Assembly: GCF_001545925.1 (NCBI RefSeq)
Contig: NZ_LMVQ01000001.1
Span: 1-64,000 of the forward strand
Direction of reading: 5' to 3'
Origin: Mycobacterium sp. NAZ190054
GTDB lineage: Bacteria; Actinomycetota; Actinomycetes; Mycobacteriales; Mycobacteriaceae
DNA: 64,000 bases
Each line of letters opens with the position of its first letter. Within the stretch, counting starts at the first letter, position 1. This document shows, piece after piece, positions 35,567-44,323 of this stretch. Under the pieces are notes generated by a model. That model was not told where the DNA came from. It saw only the letters and a list, made by a program, of their open reading frames with translations, and did not search any database. Made by a program: the position numbers and the translations under genes.

Positions 35567-36991
35567 TCAACGTTGGATCGCTTTGGTTTCCAGGAACTCC
35601 CACAATCCGTGCTTGCCGAGTTCGCGGCCGTTGCCCGACTGCCGGTAGCCCCCGAACGGCGCTTCGGGATTGAATCGTCCACCGTTGATGTCGACTTGTC
35701 CGGTACGCATCCGCTTCGCGACCGACATTGCTCGGTCCGGGTCGGCCGAGAAGACGCCACCGGCCAGCCCATAGATGGAATCGTTGGCGATCCGCACGGC
35801 GTCGTCGTCACCATCGGCCGGCAGGATGGCCAAGACCGGGCCGAACACTTCTTCCTGAGCCAGGCCATGCTGGCTGCTGACGTTCGTGAAAATGTGGGGT
35901 GCCACGAAGTTGGTGCCCTCGAAAGCCGAGGCATCGAACGGTATCTCGAGTTCGGTCAAGCCGTCCTGCCGAGCGCGCTCGATGTGGGCGACCACTGTCG
36001 CCTTGTGGGCCGCCGAGATCAGGGGTCCAAGATGGGTGCCCTCGTCAAGCGGGTCCCCGATGACCATCTTGGCCGCGGTGGCGCGTGCGATCTCCTCGGC
36101 ATCGCGCAGCTGGTCACGCGCGACGATGATCCGGGTCCACGCACTGCACGTCTGGCCGGAGTTCAGCAGTCCGTTACGGACCGCGGACTTGACGGCGACT
36201 TCGAGGTCAGCATCGTCGAGGATGACGCACGCCGACTTCCCACCAAGCTCCAATCCAACGCGTTTGACGGTTTCGGCGGCCAGCGCCCCGATCCGACGGC
36301 CCACCTCTGTTGAGCCCGTGAAGGTCACCATGTCGACGCCCGGGTGAGTGGCCAACCGCTCCCCGAGCGTGCCCCCGCCACCGGGCAGCACGTTGAATAC
36401 GCCCGAGGGCAGTCCGGCCGCGTCGGCGGCCTCGGCAAGTAGCAGGGCATGGATGGGAGTGAGGCTGGCGGGCTTGAGTACCACCGTGCAGCCCACCGCC
36501 AACGCTGGCGCGACCTTGCACATGGCCTGGTGCAGCGGGTAATTCCATGGAGTGATCGCTGCGACTACACCGATCGGCTCGGAGACCACCAGCGAGTTGC
36601 CTACAGTCTCTTGCCAGTCGAACTCGGCGGCCAGACGCAGGGTGGTCCTCAGCGTCGTCTGTGGCAGACCCACTTGCACGCGACGCGACAGCTTGATCGG
36701 CGTGCCGACCTCGGCCGTGATCACCTGTGCGAACTGCTCTGCACGAGCGTCGATTTCGTCGGCATACCGTTCCAGTATCGCCGTCCGCTCATCGAGTGCG
36801 AGGCCACTCCAGTCGTCGAACGCCGCCGACGCCGCGGTAACCGCCGCGTCAGTTTCCTCGCCGGTAGCCACCCGGACTCGTGCCATCTCCGCACCCCCAA
36901 AGGGGTGCACCAACCGGATCACGTCAGCGTCATCAGACAACCACTTCCCGTTGACGTAGGGAGCCCAGACCTTGCCCTGCTCATTCGACAT
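35567..36991 (-). CDS. NAD-dependent aldehyde dehydrogenase
   Basis: A 474-residue ALDH with all catalytic elements: ITPWNYPLHQ, FTGSTEVGRRIG, LELGGKSACVIL with the general-base Glu, and the nucleophilic Cys in NSGQTCSAWT. It would oxidise an aldehyde intermediate to its acid. Two in-frame ATGs (36991 and 37003) are possible; neither has a good ribosome-binding site, so a short or leaderless transcript is possible. It lies upstream of the SDR-crotonase pair in the same direction. Confidence 0.9.
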   Translation of the reverse strand: MSNEQGKVWAPYVNGKWLSDDADVIRLVHPFGGAEMARVRVATGEETDAAVTAASAAFDDWSGLALDERTAILERYADEIDARAEQFAQVITAEVGTPIKLSRRVQVGLPQTTLRTTLRLAAEFDWQETVGNSLVVSEPIGVVAAITPWNYPLHQAMCKVAPALAVGCTVVLKPASLTPIHALLLAEAADAAGLPSGVFNVLPGGGGTLGERLATHPGVDMVTFTGSTEVGRRIGALAAETVKRVGLELGGKSACVILDDADLEVAVKSAVRNGLLNSGQTCSAWTRIIVARDQLRDAEEIARATAAKMVIGDPLDEGTHLGPLISAAHKATVVAHIERARQDGLTELEIPFDASAFEGTNFVAPHIFTNVSSQHGLAQEEVFGPVLAILPADGDDDAVRIANDSIYGLAGGVFSADPDRAMSVAKRMRTGQVDINGGRFNPEAPFGGYRQSGNGRELGKHGLWEFLETKAIQR

Positions 36992-37147
36992 GCGATTCAG
37001 CATACATATTTGTGCGGCGTGAGATCAATTGCTGCTCAACATAATACGCGCGTTTTCGAAGGCGTAGTCGGCGACCAGTGGACACCAACAGACCCGCGGG
37101 TGGATCGTTGACCACCACCGGCGTTGGAATCGCGTTCCCGAGTCGAA

Positions 37148-38944
37148 TCAGAGGCACTCCGGTGTGGTGTCGAGTAGGAGTTGACCACCAGCGCGCAGAA
37201 CGCCGATGTGCGAGTTGATCTGCGGTAGCTCGTAAGTGAAGAAGTACTCCGCCGCTCGGCGCTTTCCTTCGTAGAAGTCATCCGTCCCGCCCTCCGCGGC
37301 GAGCAGCTGCTCGAGCCACATCCAGGCGGTCACCGCCATTCCCACCGCGTCCAGGTAGATGGAAGCGTTCGCCAAGCGCAGACGCGCATCGGGTTCCGCG
37401 AGCAGTTCGGTTGTCACCTCGGCTAACGTCGACCAAGCGGTACGCAGCGTCGCAGCGTGAAGTGCGGCATCACCTCCGGCCGATTGGCCGCGATCGACGG
37501 TGTTCTCGACACGAGCCAGCAGCGTCGTCCACCCGTACCCGCTGTCCAGCGTCACCTTCCGCCCCAGCAGGTCGATTGCCTGAATGCCGTTCGTACCCTC
37601 GTGGATTCGGTTCAGTCGATTGTCGCGGTAGTGCTGCTCGACGTCGTAGTCTCGGGTGTAGCCGTAACCTCCGTATATCTGGATGGCCAGATCGTTGGCC
37701 TTCAAGCACCACTCGGAGGGCCAACTCTTGACCACGGGCGTCAGGACGTCGAGCAATGCCGACGCTTCGCGAATCGACTCGGGATTGCCGGTGACTTGTT
37801 CGTCGACGAGCCGGGCGCAGTAGAGCGCGAGTGCGAGCGAGCCCTCGACATAGGACTTCTGCGCCAGCAGCATGCGGCGGACGTCGGCGTGTTCGGTCAG
37901 CGGCAATGCAGACGCGGACGGATCCTTGGCACCGGGCGGCCGGCCCTGGGTACGCACTTTCGCGTAGTCCAACGACTTCAGGTAACTGACGTAGCCCAAT
38001 GCGGTTGCTATGAAGCCGATTCCGATCCGGGCGTCATTCATCATGTGAAACATGCACGACAGGCCAGCATGCTCTTGCCCGACCAGATAGCCGACTGCGC
38101 CCCCGCGGCCACCCGGTTGGTGAGTACCATCGCCGAACGCCAGCAAGGTGTTGGTTGTACCGCGTACGCCCATCTTGTGGTTCAGGCCCATCAAGGTGAC
38201 GTCGTTGCGCTCGCCGAGGCCTATGCCGTCCTCGCCGGGAAGGAACTTCGGGACGACGAACAGCGAAATGCCCTTGACGCCCGGGCCGCCGCCCGGCGAC
38301 TTGGCCAACACCAGATGGACGATGTTCTCGCCGAGGTCGTGTTCACCGCACGAAATCCACATCTTGGTTCCGGTGATCCGGTAGGAACCATCGCCTTGCG
38401 GCACCGCCTTGGTGGTGATATCGGCCAACGACGAGCCAGCCTGTGGCTCGGACAGGCACATCGTGCCGTAGTAACGACCCTCCACCATCGGTACGACGTA
38501 GTGGCGGACCTGGTCGGCCGTTCCGTACTTGGCAAGCAGTTGCGCATTGGCGATAGTCAAGAAGGGGTAGTTCGCGGTGCCGACGTTTGCGGCTTGCAGC
38601 CACATCATCGATGCGCGCCCAATGGTGACGGGTAGCTGCATGCCACCGAGGTCGTCGTCGAACGTCCCCGCGGTGAGGCCTGCAGACTGATATACCCGCA
38701 GCGCTTCAGCGATCTCGTCGATCAGTTCTACCGAGCCGTCCGGGCGCATGATCGGCTCGTTGGCATCCGCCTTCTTGTTGTGTGGCGCGAAGCACTGCTC
38801 GGCAATGTCGGTGCTCAGGTCGAGCACCGCGTCAAACGTCTCGCGTGAGTGCGCGGCAAAGCGTTGCCGCTCGGTCAACGATTCGACATCGAGCCACTCG
38901 TAGAGCAGGAAATCGAGGTCACGGCGAGAGATCAACTCGGGCAA
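37148..38944 (-). CDS. acyl-CoA dehydrogenase, FadE5-like
   Basis: A large acyl-CoA dehydrogenase of 598 residues. The first part has the family N-terminus ISRRDLDFLLYEWLDVE; the core has GTMCLSEPQAGSSLADI and RITGTKMWISCGEHD (FAD and substrate binding), then HEGTNGIQAIDLLGRK, and a roughly 130-residue C-terminal extension typical of FadE5-type enzymes. It would introduce the 2,3-double bond in an acyl-CoA. The TTG at 38944 was chosen because homologues begin at this ISRRDLDF stretch; the frame upstream lacks similarity. Divergent from a TetR gene whose tandem operators lie 330 bp away. Confidence 0.88.
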   Translation of the reverse strand: MPELISRRDLDFLLYEWLDVESLTERQRFAAHSRETFDAVLDLSTDIAEQCFAPHNKKADANEPIMRPDGSVELIDEIAEALRVYQSAGLTAGTFDDDLGGMQLPVTIGRASMMWLQAANVGTANYPFLTIANAQLLAKYGTADQVRHYVVPMVEGRYYGTMCLSEPQAGSSLADITTKAVPQGDGSYRITGTKMWISCGEHDLGENIVHLVLAKSPGGGPGVKGISLFVVPKFLPGEDGIGLGERNDVTLMGLNHKMGVRGTTNTLLAFGDGTHQPGGRGGAVGYLVGQEHAGLSCMFHMMNDARIGIGFIATALGYVSYLKSLDYAKVRTQGRPPGAKDPSASALPLTEHADVRRMLLAQKSYVEGSLALALYCARLVDEQVTGNPESIREASALLDVLTPVVKSWPSEWCLKANDLAIQIYGGYGYTRDYDVEQHYRDNRLNRIHEGTNGIQAIDLLGRKVTLDSGYGWTTLLARVENTVDRGQSAGGDAALHAATLRTAWSTLAEVTTELLAEPDARLRLANASIYLDAVGMAVTAWMWLEQLLAAEGGTDDFYEGKRRAAEYFFTYELPQINSHIGVLRAGGQLLLDTTPECL

Positions 38945-39367
38945 GAGAATTCTTTCGAGTCCTATGGGAAGCCAGGGCGAATGGGGGGGAGGCGCGTCAA
39001 GACAGTCGCTCGACGGGGCGAGGGCAGGTGCACCACCGCAGACGTTGAGCCGACCTTGCCGAATGTCTAGTTCTCGGGCGCTGCCGAGGACTTGCACTGC
39101 TCACTGCGACCAACGTCGTCCCGAACCGCGGTCCGCCGCCGGTGGCGACGACGACCGTGCCATCGGCAAGCACGACAGGAGTGATCTCCTTGCGAACAAG
39201 CAAGCATCACGGCTTGGGCCACGTCCTGATCTCCTGTTTCGACGGCGGCCGCGCAGTTTGCCCGCGGCCACAGAACTATGCGTACGCATATTTTCTATGC
39301 AGTTGCATATCTTCGACGCTCGAGGGCAGCCTGTCAACCAGGCGGCCCAAGCAGTAATGATTGAGTC
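38945..39367. other. 423-bp divergent intergenic region
   Basis: It separates FadE (minus) from TetR (plus). A minus-strand frame around 39100-39203 (reading LVRKEITPVVLADGTVVVAT) looks protein-like but is short and I cannot identify it; it may be a gene remnant. The right part holds two tandem palindromes, listed separately. Confidence 0.5.
39277..39309. promoter_or_regulatory. tandem palindromic operators before TetR
   Basis: TATGCGTACGCATA (39277-39290) is a perfect 14-bp palindrome; TATGCAGTTGCATA (39296-39309) has perfect 6-bp arms around GT. Their centres are 19 bp apart, nearly two helical turns. They are 58 bp before the TetR start and are its likely autoregulatory sites. No other copy was seen in the window. 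Confidence 0.7.
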
Positions 39368-39970
39368 ATGACGAGGCAGCCGGCGACACCTGTCGCACCA
39401 TCGAAGGCCGCGGCTCGTATCGTGGCTGCGGCAGTGGTGCTATTCGCCGAGCAGGGATACGGTGCAACGTCTCTGCGAGACATCGCGGCCAGTCTCGACC
39501 TCAGTCCCGGGGCCGTCTACCCCCATTACAAGACCAAAGAATCTCTGCTGTTCGCGATCAGCCTGCGGGGTCACACACAGTCCCTACGAGCGGTCACCGA
39601 TGCAATCGCACCGTTCGAAAATCCCGTCGACAGGCTGCGGCACGCGGTGACCGCCTACGTCGCCTGGCATGCGCGCAACAACGCCCTGGCACGAGTCGTA
39701 CAGTACGAACTTCGCTCACTGTCAGACGAGCACTATCGCGAAATAGTGAAACTGCGCCGCCAGACGACCGAGACCTTCCGCGAAATCCTGCTCGCCGGCC
39801 GCGAAAGCGGCTCGTTCTCCTGCCAAGATCCCGAGGCCACCGTTCTCGCGATCACCTCCGTGGGCCTCGACGTCAGTCGCTGGTTTCCCACCCACGCCTT
39901 TGCAGACCCCGACGATCTGGCTCGTAGATACGCAGACTTGGCTCTGCTCATGGCGGGAACACGTGAGTGA
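39368..39970 (+). CDS. TetR-family transcriptional regulator
   Basis: A 200-residue TetR protein: HTH AAARIVAAAVVLFAEQGYGATSLRDIAASLDLSPGAVYPHYKTKESLL, then a helical ligand domain with YVAWHARNNALARVVQYELRSL, like TetR regulators of acyl-CoA catabolism that sense CoA esters. Divergent from FadE; tandem palindromes upstream. The predicted target is itself and probably the FadE/ALDH/SDR genes. The sequence is unlike the two related TetR genes at 19 and 42.6 kb. Confidence 0.9.
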   Translation: MTRQPATPVAPSKAAARIVAAAVVLFAEQGYGATSLRDIAASLDLSPGAVYPHYKTKESLLFAISLRGHTQSLRAVTDAIAPFENPVDRLRHAVTAYVAWHARNNALARVVQYELRSLSDEHYREIVKLRRQTTETFREILLAGRESGSFSCQDPEATVLAITSVGLDVSRWFPTHAFADPDDLARRYADLALLMAGTRE

Positions 39971-40052
39971 GCTGACCGTCGATCCAACCCGAAGCCGTCG
40001 GTTGTCCAATTCGGCGCTTTCAGGTGCGAATCTCACCCTGCTGCACAGTCGA

Positions 40053-40874
40053 TTACGCGTGCTCAGCATGAGTTCGACGCAGGTGTTCCCTGACATGGTG
40101 AAGCCAGTCGTCGAGCCGCTCGTAGATCATTCCGTGGCTCGAGCCGACACCCTCGATGAGCACGAGCCGGGCTCCGGGAATACGTTCAGCCACGGCGCGG
40201 CCGTGTCTGGGTGGGGTGAGGAGATCCTGCTCGCCGGCGATCACCGTCGTCGGCGCGGAGATGTCTGCAAGCCGATCAAGGGAGTCGTGCGCGAGGTTCG
40301 CGGCCCACTGCCGCACAGTCATTGCGATCTGTTCGGGAGTATGGGGCATGAAGGGGCGCGCCTCAGCCAAAGCGGCGATCAGTTCCGGTTTCTCCAGCCC
40401 TTCGGGCGATTGCGATAAACCGAGCGCTGCGAGCGCATTTGCCGTGTCGCCATAGATCCACGGCGTGCGCATCGCGGCCAACATACTGCGAAGAAACCTG
40501 TCGGACCGACCCCACGTCGCGTACAGAACAAGCGATGCAACCAAATCGGGACGGGCCAGGGCCAGTTCCTGAGTCACGGCGCTACCCAACGACCAGCCGA
40601 TGATGTGCGACGCGCCGACTTCAAGATGGTCCAAGAGGGCGGCCGCGTCTTCGGCCAGAGAACGCATGGACACGTCCCCGTCAGATGGTGAGGAGGCGCC
40701 CATACCGCGGTGGTCGTAAACAATGACCCGGTAATCAACTGCCAGATCATCGATTAGCGGCTGCGGCCAGTGCTGTATTGCCAGGGTCGTTCCGGTCACC
40801 AGCAGTAACGGTTCCCCGTCGCCGTACGCTTCATAGGCCAGTGTGTCGCCGTCAGGCAACATGAACTTGAGCAT
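40053..40874 (-). CDS. alpha/beta hydrolase
   Basis: A 273-residue alpha/beta hydrolase: oxyanion region LLLVTGTTLAIQHW, VIVYDHRGMGASS, nucleophile elbow GWSLGS with Ser95, acid in VIAGEQDLLTP and His in GVGSSHGMI. It resembles meta-cleavage hydrolases and esterases of small catabolic substrates. It is downstream of FadD on the same strand, 109 bp away. No good ribosome-binding site precedes the ATG; the local sequence is AT-rich. Confidence 0.85.
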   Translation of the reverse strand: MLKFMLPDGDTLAYEAYGDGEPLLLVTGTTLAIQHWPQPLIDDLAVDYRVIVYDHRGMGASSPSDGDVSMRSLAEDAAALLDHLEVGASHIIGWSLGSAVTQELALARPDLVASLVLYATWGRSDRFLRSMLAAMRTPWIYGDTANALAALGLSQSPEGLEKPELIAALAEARPFMPHTPEQIAMTVRQWAANLAHDSLDRLADISAPTTVIAGEQDLLTPPRHGRAVAERIPGARLVLIEGVGSSHGMIYERLDDWLHHVREHLRRTHAEHA

Positions 40875-40983
40875 TGAATTATTCTATGGCACAACGTCAT
40901 CGGTGCGTGCCGCATTCGCACCACCTTGCGATCCCACGGCCTTGCCGAGCTCACCACCTGGCTGCGTGCGCCTGGCGCGGACA

Positions 40984-42555
40984 TCAGTTCTTCAGACGGT
41001 CGCGCAGGATGTGCTTCTGTATTTTCCCGGTGGACGTCTTGGGTAGCACGCCGAAGACAATTTGCTTGGGAATCTTGAACCGTGCCAGATGACCTCTGGC
41101 GAATTCAATGAGGTCTGCGTCGGTGACTTGGGGATCGCCGCGAAGGGTCACGAAGGCGACCGGTACCTCACCCCATCGATCGTCGTGACGTCCGACGACG
41201 GCAGACTCGAGTACGGCCGGATGTGCGTCGAGCACTCGCTCGACCTCGACAGAGGCGACATTCTCACCACCGGTGATGATGACGTCCTTGATGCGGTCTT
41301 TGAGTTCGACGTAACCGTCGGCATGTTTGACGGCAAGATCGCCCGAGGACAGCCAGCCATCAACCATCGCGGCGCGAGTCGCGTCGGGATCTCGGTAGTA
41401 GCCCAACATGACATCGTTGCCGCTAACCAGGAGCTCGCCAGGCGTAATGCCGTCGTCGGGTACGTCCGTGCCGTCCGACGCGACGACTCGCGGTTGTCGC
41501 GCAATGATGTTGCCTATGCCCTGACGGGCCTGTTTCGAGGCGATCTCGTCCTGCGTCAGTTCGTCCCACTCAGGCTGCCATTGGTTCACCATGATGGGTC
41601 CGAAGGTCTCGGTCATACCGTAAAGGTGCGTGACGCTCATTCCCAATTCAGCCATCCGCCGGAGCTGGGTAGGCGACGGCGGTGCTCCTCCGGTGGTGAC
41701 GTTCACACCATCCGGTAGGTGCGCAGCGGAAGGATCCGCTGAGATCATGTTTAGCACTGTGGGTGCTGCACTGAAATGAGTTATGCCGGCTTCCTTGAGC
41801 AGATGCCAGATTCGCGCGGTATCGACCGACCGCAGACACACGTGGGTCGCGCCGGCGGCGGTCACCGCCCAGGTGAAGCACCAGCCGTCGCAGTGGAACA
41901 TCGGCAGAGTCCATAAGTAATTCGATGCCGGCACCAGCTGTGTGTGATAGGCCATCGCGATCGACTGGAGGTATGCTCCGCGGTGGTGGTACATCACGCC
42001 TTTGGGCCGGCCCGTAGTGCCGGACGTGTAGTTGATGGCCAGCAAGCTTCGTTCGTCTATTTCACGCACCACAGGCGCGGCGCTGGCTTGGAGGAGTCGT
42101 TCGTACTCATCGTCGCCGCCCCCTGCGATCACCACACGTATTCCGCATGCCGTCGCGACTTGAGCCGCTGCTTGGGCGAATTCGGCAGTTGCGATCAGTA
42201 CCTTGGCGCCACTGTGGCCAACAATGTATTCCAATTCGGGCACTGACAGGCGGACGTTCAGTGGGACCAACACCGAACCATGAATAGGCGTGGCGGCGTG
42301 TATCTCGAGCATGACATGGCTGTTGGCGCACATCGCTGCCACGCGATCCCCTACGCTCACCGAGAGCGACTCGAGCACCGCCGTCAATTGCAAGACTCGC
42401 GCATGAAATTCACCGTAGGTAAACGATCGCGCTTCGTCGACAATGGCGGTCCGGCCGGCGAAGACCTGCGCCGCCCGCGTTAAAAAGGCTCCCGGCGATA
42501 GCGGGGTGAAATCAAAAAATTCTGCGTCTTGATCCACTTCGGCAGACAGCGTCAT
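40984..42555 (-). CDS. acyl-CoA synthetase (FadD)
   Basis: A 523-residue AMP-forming ligase: P-loop NYTSGTTGRPKGVMYHHRG, YGMTETFGP, GWLSSGDLAVKHADGYVELKDRIKD and the C-terminal KTSTGKIQK with the catalytic Lys. It resembles medium-chain/aryl acyl-CoA ligases. The start MTLSAEVDQ at 42555 is one base into the stop of the TetR remnant (TGATG); an ATG at 42579 (MSNVRLG) is an alternative. It is likely expressed from the operator-bearing promoter at 42969. Confidence 0.88.
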   Translation of the reverse strand: MTLSAEVDQDAEFFDFTPLSPGAFLTRAAQVFAGRTAIVDEARSFTYGEFHARVLQLTAVLESLSVSVGDRVAAMCANSHVMLEIHAATPIHGSVLVPLNVRLSVPELEYIVGHSGAKVLIATAEFAQAAAQVATACGIRVVIAGGGDDEYERLLQASAAPVVREIDERSLLAINYTSGTTGRPKGVMYHHRGAYLQSIAMAYHTQLVPASNYLWTLPMFHCDGWCFTWAVTAAGATHVCLRSVDTARIWHLLKEAGITHFSAAPTVLNMISADPSAAHLPDGVNVTTGGAPPSPTQLRRMAELGMSVTHLYGMTETFGPIMVNQWQPEWDELTQDEIASKQARQGIGNIIARQPRVVASDGTDVPDDGITPGELLVSGNDVMLGYYRDPDATRAAMVDGWLSSGDLAVKHADGYVELKDRIKDVIITGGENVASVEVERVLDAHPAVLESAVVGRHDDRWGEVPVAFVTLRGDPQVTDADLIEFARGHLARFKIPKQIVFGVLPKTSTGKIQKHILRDRLKN

Positions 42556-42956
42556 CAACCCCAACCTGACATTCGACATATGGATAGAGCAGCAGCCGAT
42601 CTGGCCACGCTTCGCCCCAGATATGTTGACGGGCCACGCTTCGGTGCCGATGGCCATGGCGCTCCGACAATCCACCGGCACGCGGAGACATCATGCAAAC
42701 GGACCATGTCGTGGGCTGGTTCCTCGGTCGCATCACGGGCGAGGCGAGTATCGAAAAGCCTTGCCGCCTCGGCAAGCTCACCAAGAACTTGCTTGAACAA
42801 CCCATCTTTGGAGCCGAAGTATGCACAGAGCTGAGCTTTGTCCGCTTGTGCGTTAGCAGAGACGCGGTCGACGCGAGCACCGGTCATTTTGTAAGCAGCG
42901 AACTCAGCGGTCCCCGCATCGAGAATACGGCGGCTGGTGGCTGGACCGTCGTTCAC
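42555..42956 (-). pseudogene. decayed TetR regulator, paralogue of the 19-kb TetR
   Basis: A 133-codon frame from GTG. The first 55 residues (NDGPATSRRILDAGTAEFAAYKMTGARVD and onward to AYFGSKDGLF) match the HTH of the TetR at 19063 almost residue for residue. After GELAEAARLFD the ligand domain is partly deleted and then runs into unrelated sequence, ending after only 133 residues where about 190 are expected. It could still bind DNA weakly but lacks a ligand domain. Its start is the same distance from its operator as in the intact gene. The stop overlaps the FadD start. Confidence 0.75.
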
Positions 42957-42968
42957 AACGTGAGTGTA

Positions 42969-42984
42969 AACCAACTGGTTTGTT
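42969..42984. promoter_or_regulatory. TetR operator O3, AACCAACTGGTTTGTT
   Basis: It matches AACNAACTAGTTNGTT with one change in the central AACTAGTT (A to G). It ends 12 nt before the GTG of the TetR remnant, the same geometry as O2 at the 19-kb locus. Confidence 0.8.
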
Positions 42985-43018
42985 TGACAAGGCGCTCGGG
43001 CAACGCTACTTTGCCAGT

Positions 43019-43034
43019 AACGAACTAGTTAGTT
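43019..43034. promoter_or_regulatory. TetR operator O4, AACGAACTAGTTAGTT
   Basis: An exact match to AACNAACTAGTTNGTT, centred 50 bp from O3 and on the side of the alcohol dehydrogenase gene. The O3-O4 pair mirrors the O1-O2 pair at 18980-19051. Confidence 0.8.
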
Positions 43035-43278
43035 TGGAGCACGAGATTCGAGCCTGCACGTTTGAGCGCCCTACGCAACCACCTCGCCGCCCCAAGCTCG
43101 TGCAGCCAGGTAGCGGTCATTCGGTCTTCATCGCAGGTTCACTTCACCTCGACTGCAGTGGGCCTTGACCGCCGTCGTCGGACTGCTCGAGCCGCTGATC
43201 ACGTGGCTCGGTCCACCTAGCACAACTAAATAACCGCAGCTAGCCGATCTCTGCCAAGCGACCTCGAAAGGAAGATAC

Positions 43279-44298
43279 ATGCGCGTCAACGCTTTCGCTG
43301 CGCCCGCCGCAGGGGCCGAACTCACCCCGTATGAGTACGAGGCCGGCGAGCTCGGACCGCTCGAAGTAGATGTCGACGTCACTCACTGCGGGGTTTGCCA
43401 CACCGATGTCGTGATGATCGACAACGACTGGGGCTACGGGAACTTTCCCTTGGTTGCCGGACACGAAGCCGCTGGCATCGTGTCCGCCGTGGGGTCACTG
43501 GTCGACACCGAGCGGCTTGCAGTCGGGCAACGCGTGGTGGTGGGCGCCATCGCCGGGTCCTGCATGAGCTGTGAGTTCTGCTTGACGGGCCGCCACCACC
43601 TCTGCGCGCGCAGGGACGACACCGTGATGCGCGGTGACCGCGGTGGCTTCGCCTCCTCCGTGCGAGCCAGCGACTGGCGCTTCGCCTACCCGCTGCCCGA
43701 CGCCATCGAACTACAGGACGCCGGCCCCTTGCTATGCGCAGGCGTCACCGTCTTTGCGCCGTTCATCCGGTACGACATCAAACCCACCGACCACGTCGCG
43801 ATCGTCGGGATCGGCGGACTCGGGCATCTGGCGATCCAGTTCGCCCGCGCCTGGGGCTGCGAGGTCACCGCCATCTCCACGTCGCCTGGCAAACGCGACC
43901 AGGCGCGCAAGCTGGGCGCCGACCACTTCATCGTGAGCCGTGACGCCAACGAATTGGCCCAGGCCGCAGGAAGATTCGATTTCATCCTCAACACCGTTAC
44001 CGGCGACCTCCCGTGGGACGAGTACCTCGCCGCATTGAAGCCTCAGGGCACCTTGTGGATGGTCGGGATGCCCGACAGCGCGATACAGGTCAACCCGATT
44101 TCCCTGTTGATGGCGGAGAAAAAGATCTCCGGAGGCTTACCGGCGTCAAACCAGGAAACCAGGCAGATGCTCGAATTCGCGGCCCGCACCGGAGTGCGAC
44201 CGCTGATCGAAACGTTCCCGATCTCCGACATCAACCGGGCAATGGCCCGAGTGCGATCGGGTGACGTGCGCTTCCGAGCCGTAGTAACCGCGCGGTAA
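43279..44298 (+). CDS. zinc-dependent alcohol dehydrogenase (CAD/AdhC-like)
   Basis: A 339-residue MDR-family dehydrogenase. Catalytic zinc ligands lie in HCGVCHTD and GHEAAG; the structural zinc loop has C-x2-C-x2-C-x7-C (CMSCEFCLTGRHHLC); the Rossmann motif is GIGGLGHLA. It is like cinnamyl alcohol dehydrogenase-type enzymes that interconvert aldehydes and primary alcohols. AAAGGA before the ATG. It is downstream of operator O4 and therefore likely in the AACTAGTT regulon. Converges with a TetR gene. Confidence 0.92.
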   Translation: MRVNAFAAPAAGAELTPYEYEAGELGPLEVDVDVTHCGVCHTDVVMIDNDWGYGNFPLVAGHEAAGIVSAVGSLVDTERLAVGQRVVVGAIAGSCMSCEFCLTGRHHLCARRDDTVMRGDRGGFASSVRASDWRFAYPLPDAIELQDAGPLLCAGVTVFAPFIRYDIKPTDHVAIVGIGGLGHLAIQFARAWGCEVTAISTSPGKRDQARKLGADHFIVSRDANELAQAAGRFDFILNTVTGDLPWDEYLAALKPQGTLWMVGMPDSAIQVNPISLLMAEKKISGGLPASNQETRQMLEFAARTGVRPLIETFPISDINRAMARVRSGDVRFRAVVTAR

Positions 44299-44323
44299 AG
44301 CCAACGTGACGCCGGCGCAGTTC

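Larger units (their letters stand above)
42957..43278. other. 322-bp divergent region between TetR remnant and ADH
   Basis: It contains operators O3 and O4 in its left third. The remainder, about 43040-43260, shows no gene or repeat that I can identify; the ADH ribosome-binding site AAAGGA lies at its right end. Confidence 0.5.

Noticed and set aside
39100-39203. Possible small minus-strand gene reading LVRKEITPVVLADGTVVVAT
   Set aside because: Too short, no ribosome-binding site and no match I recognise; mentioned only as a possible remnant in the intergenic entry.
39277-39309. CRISPR-like or other tandem repeat
   Set aside because: There are only two palindromes and no spacer-repeat periodicity; operator sites are the simpler explanation.
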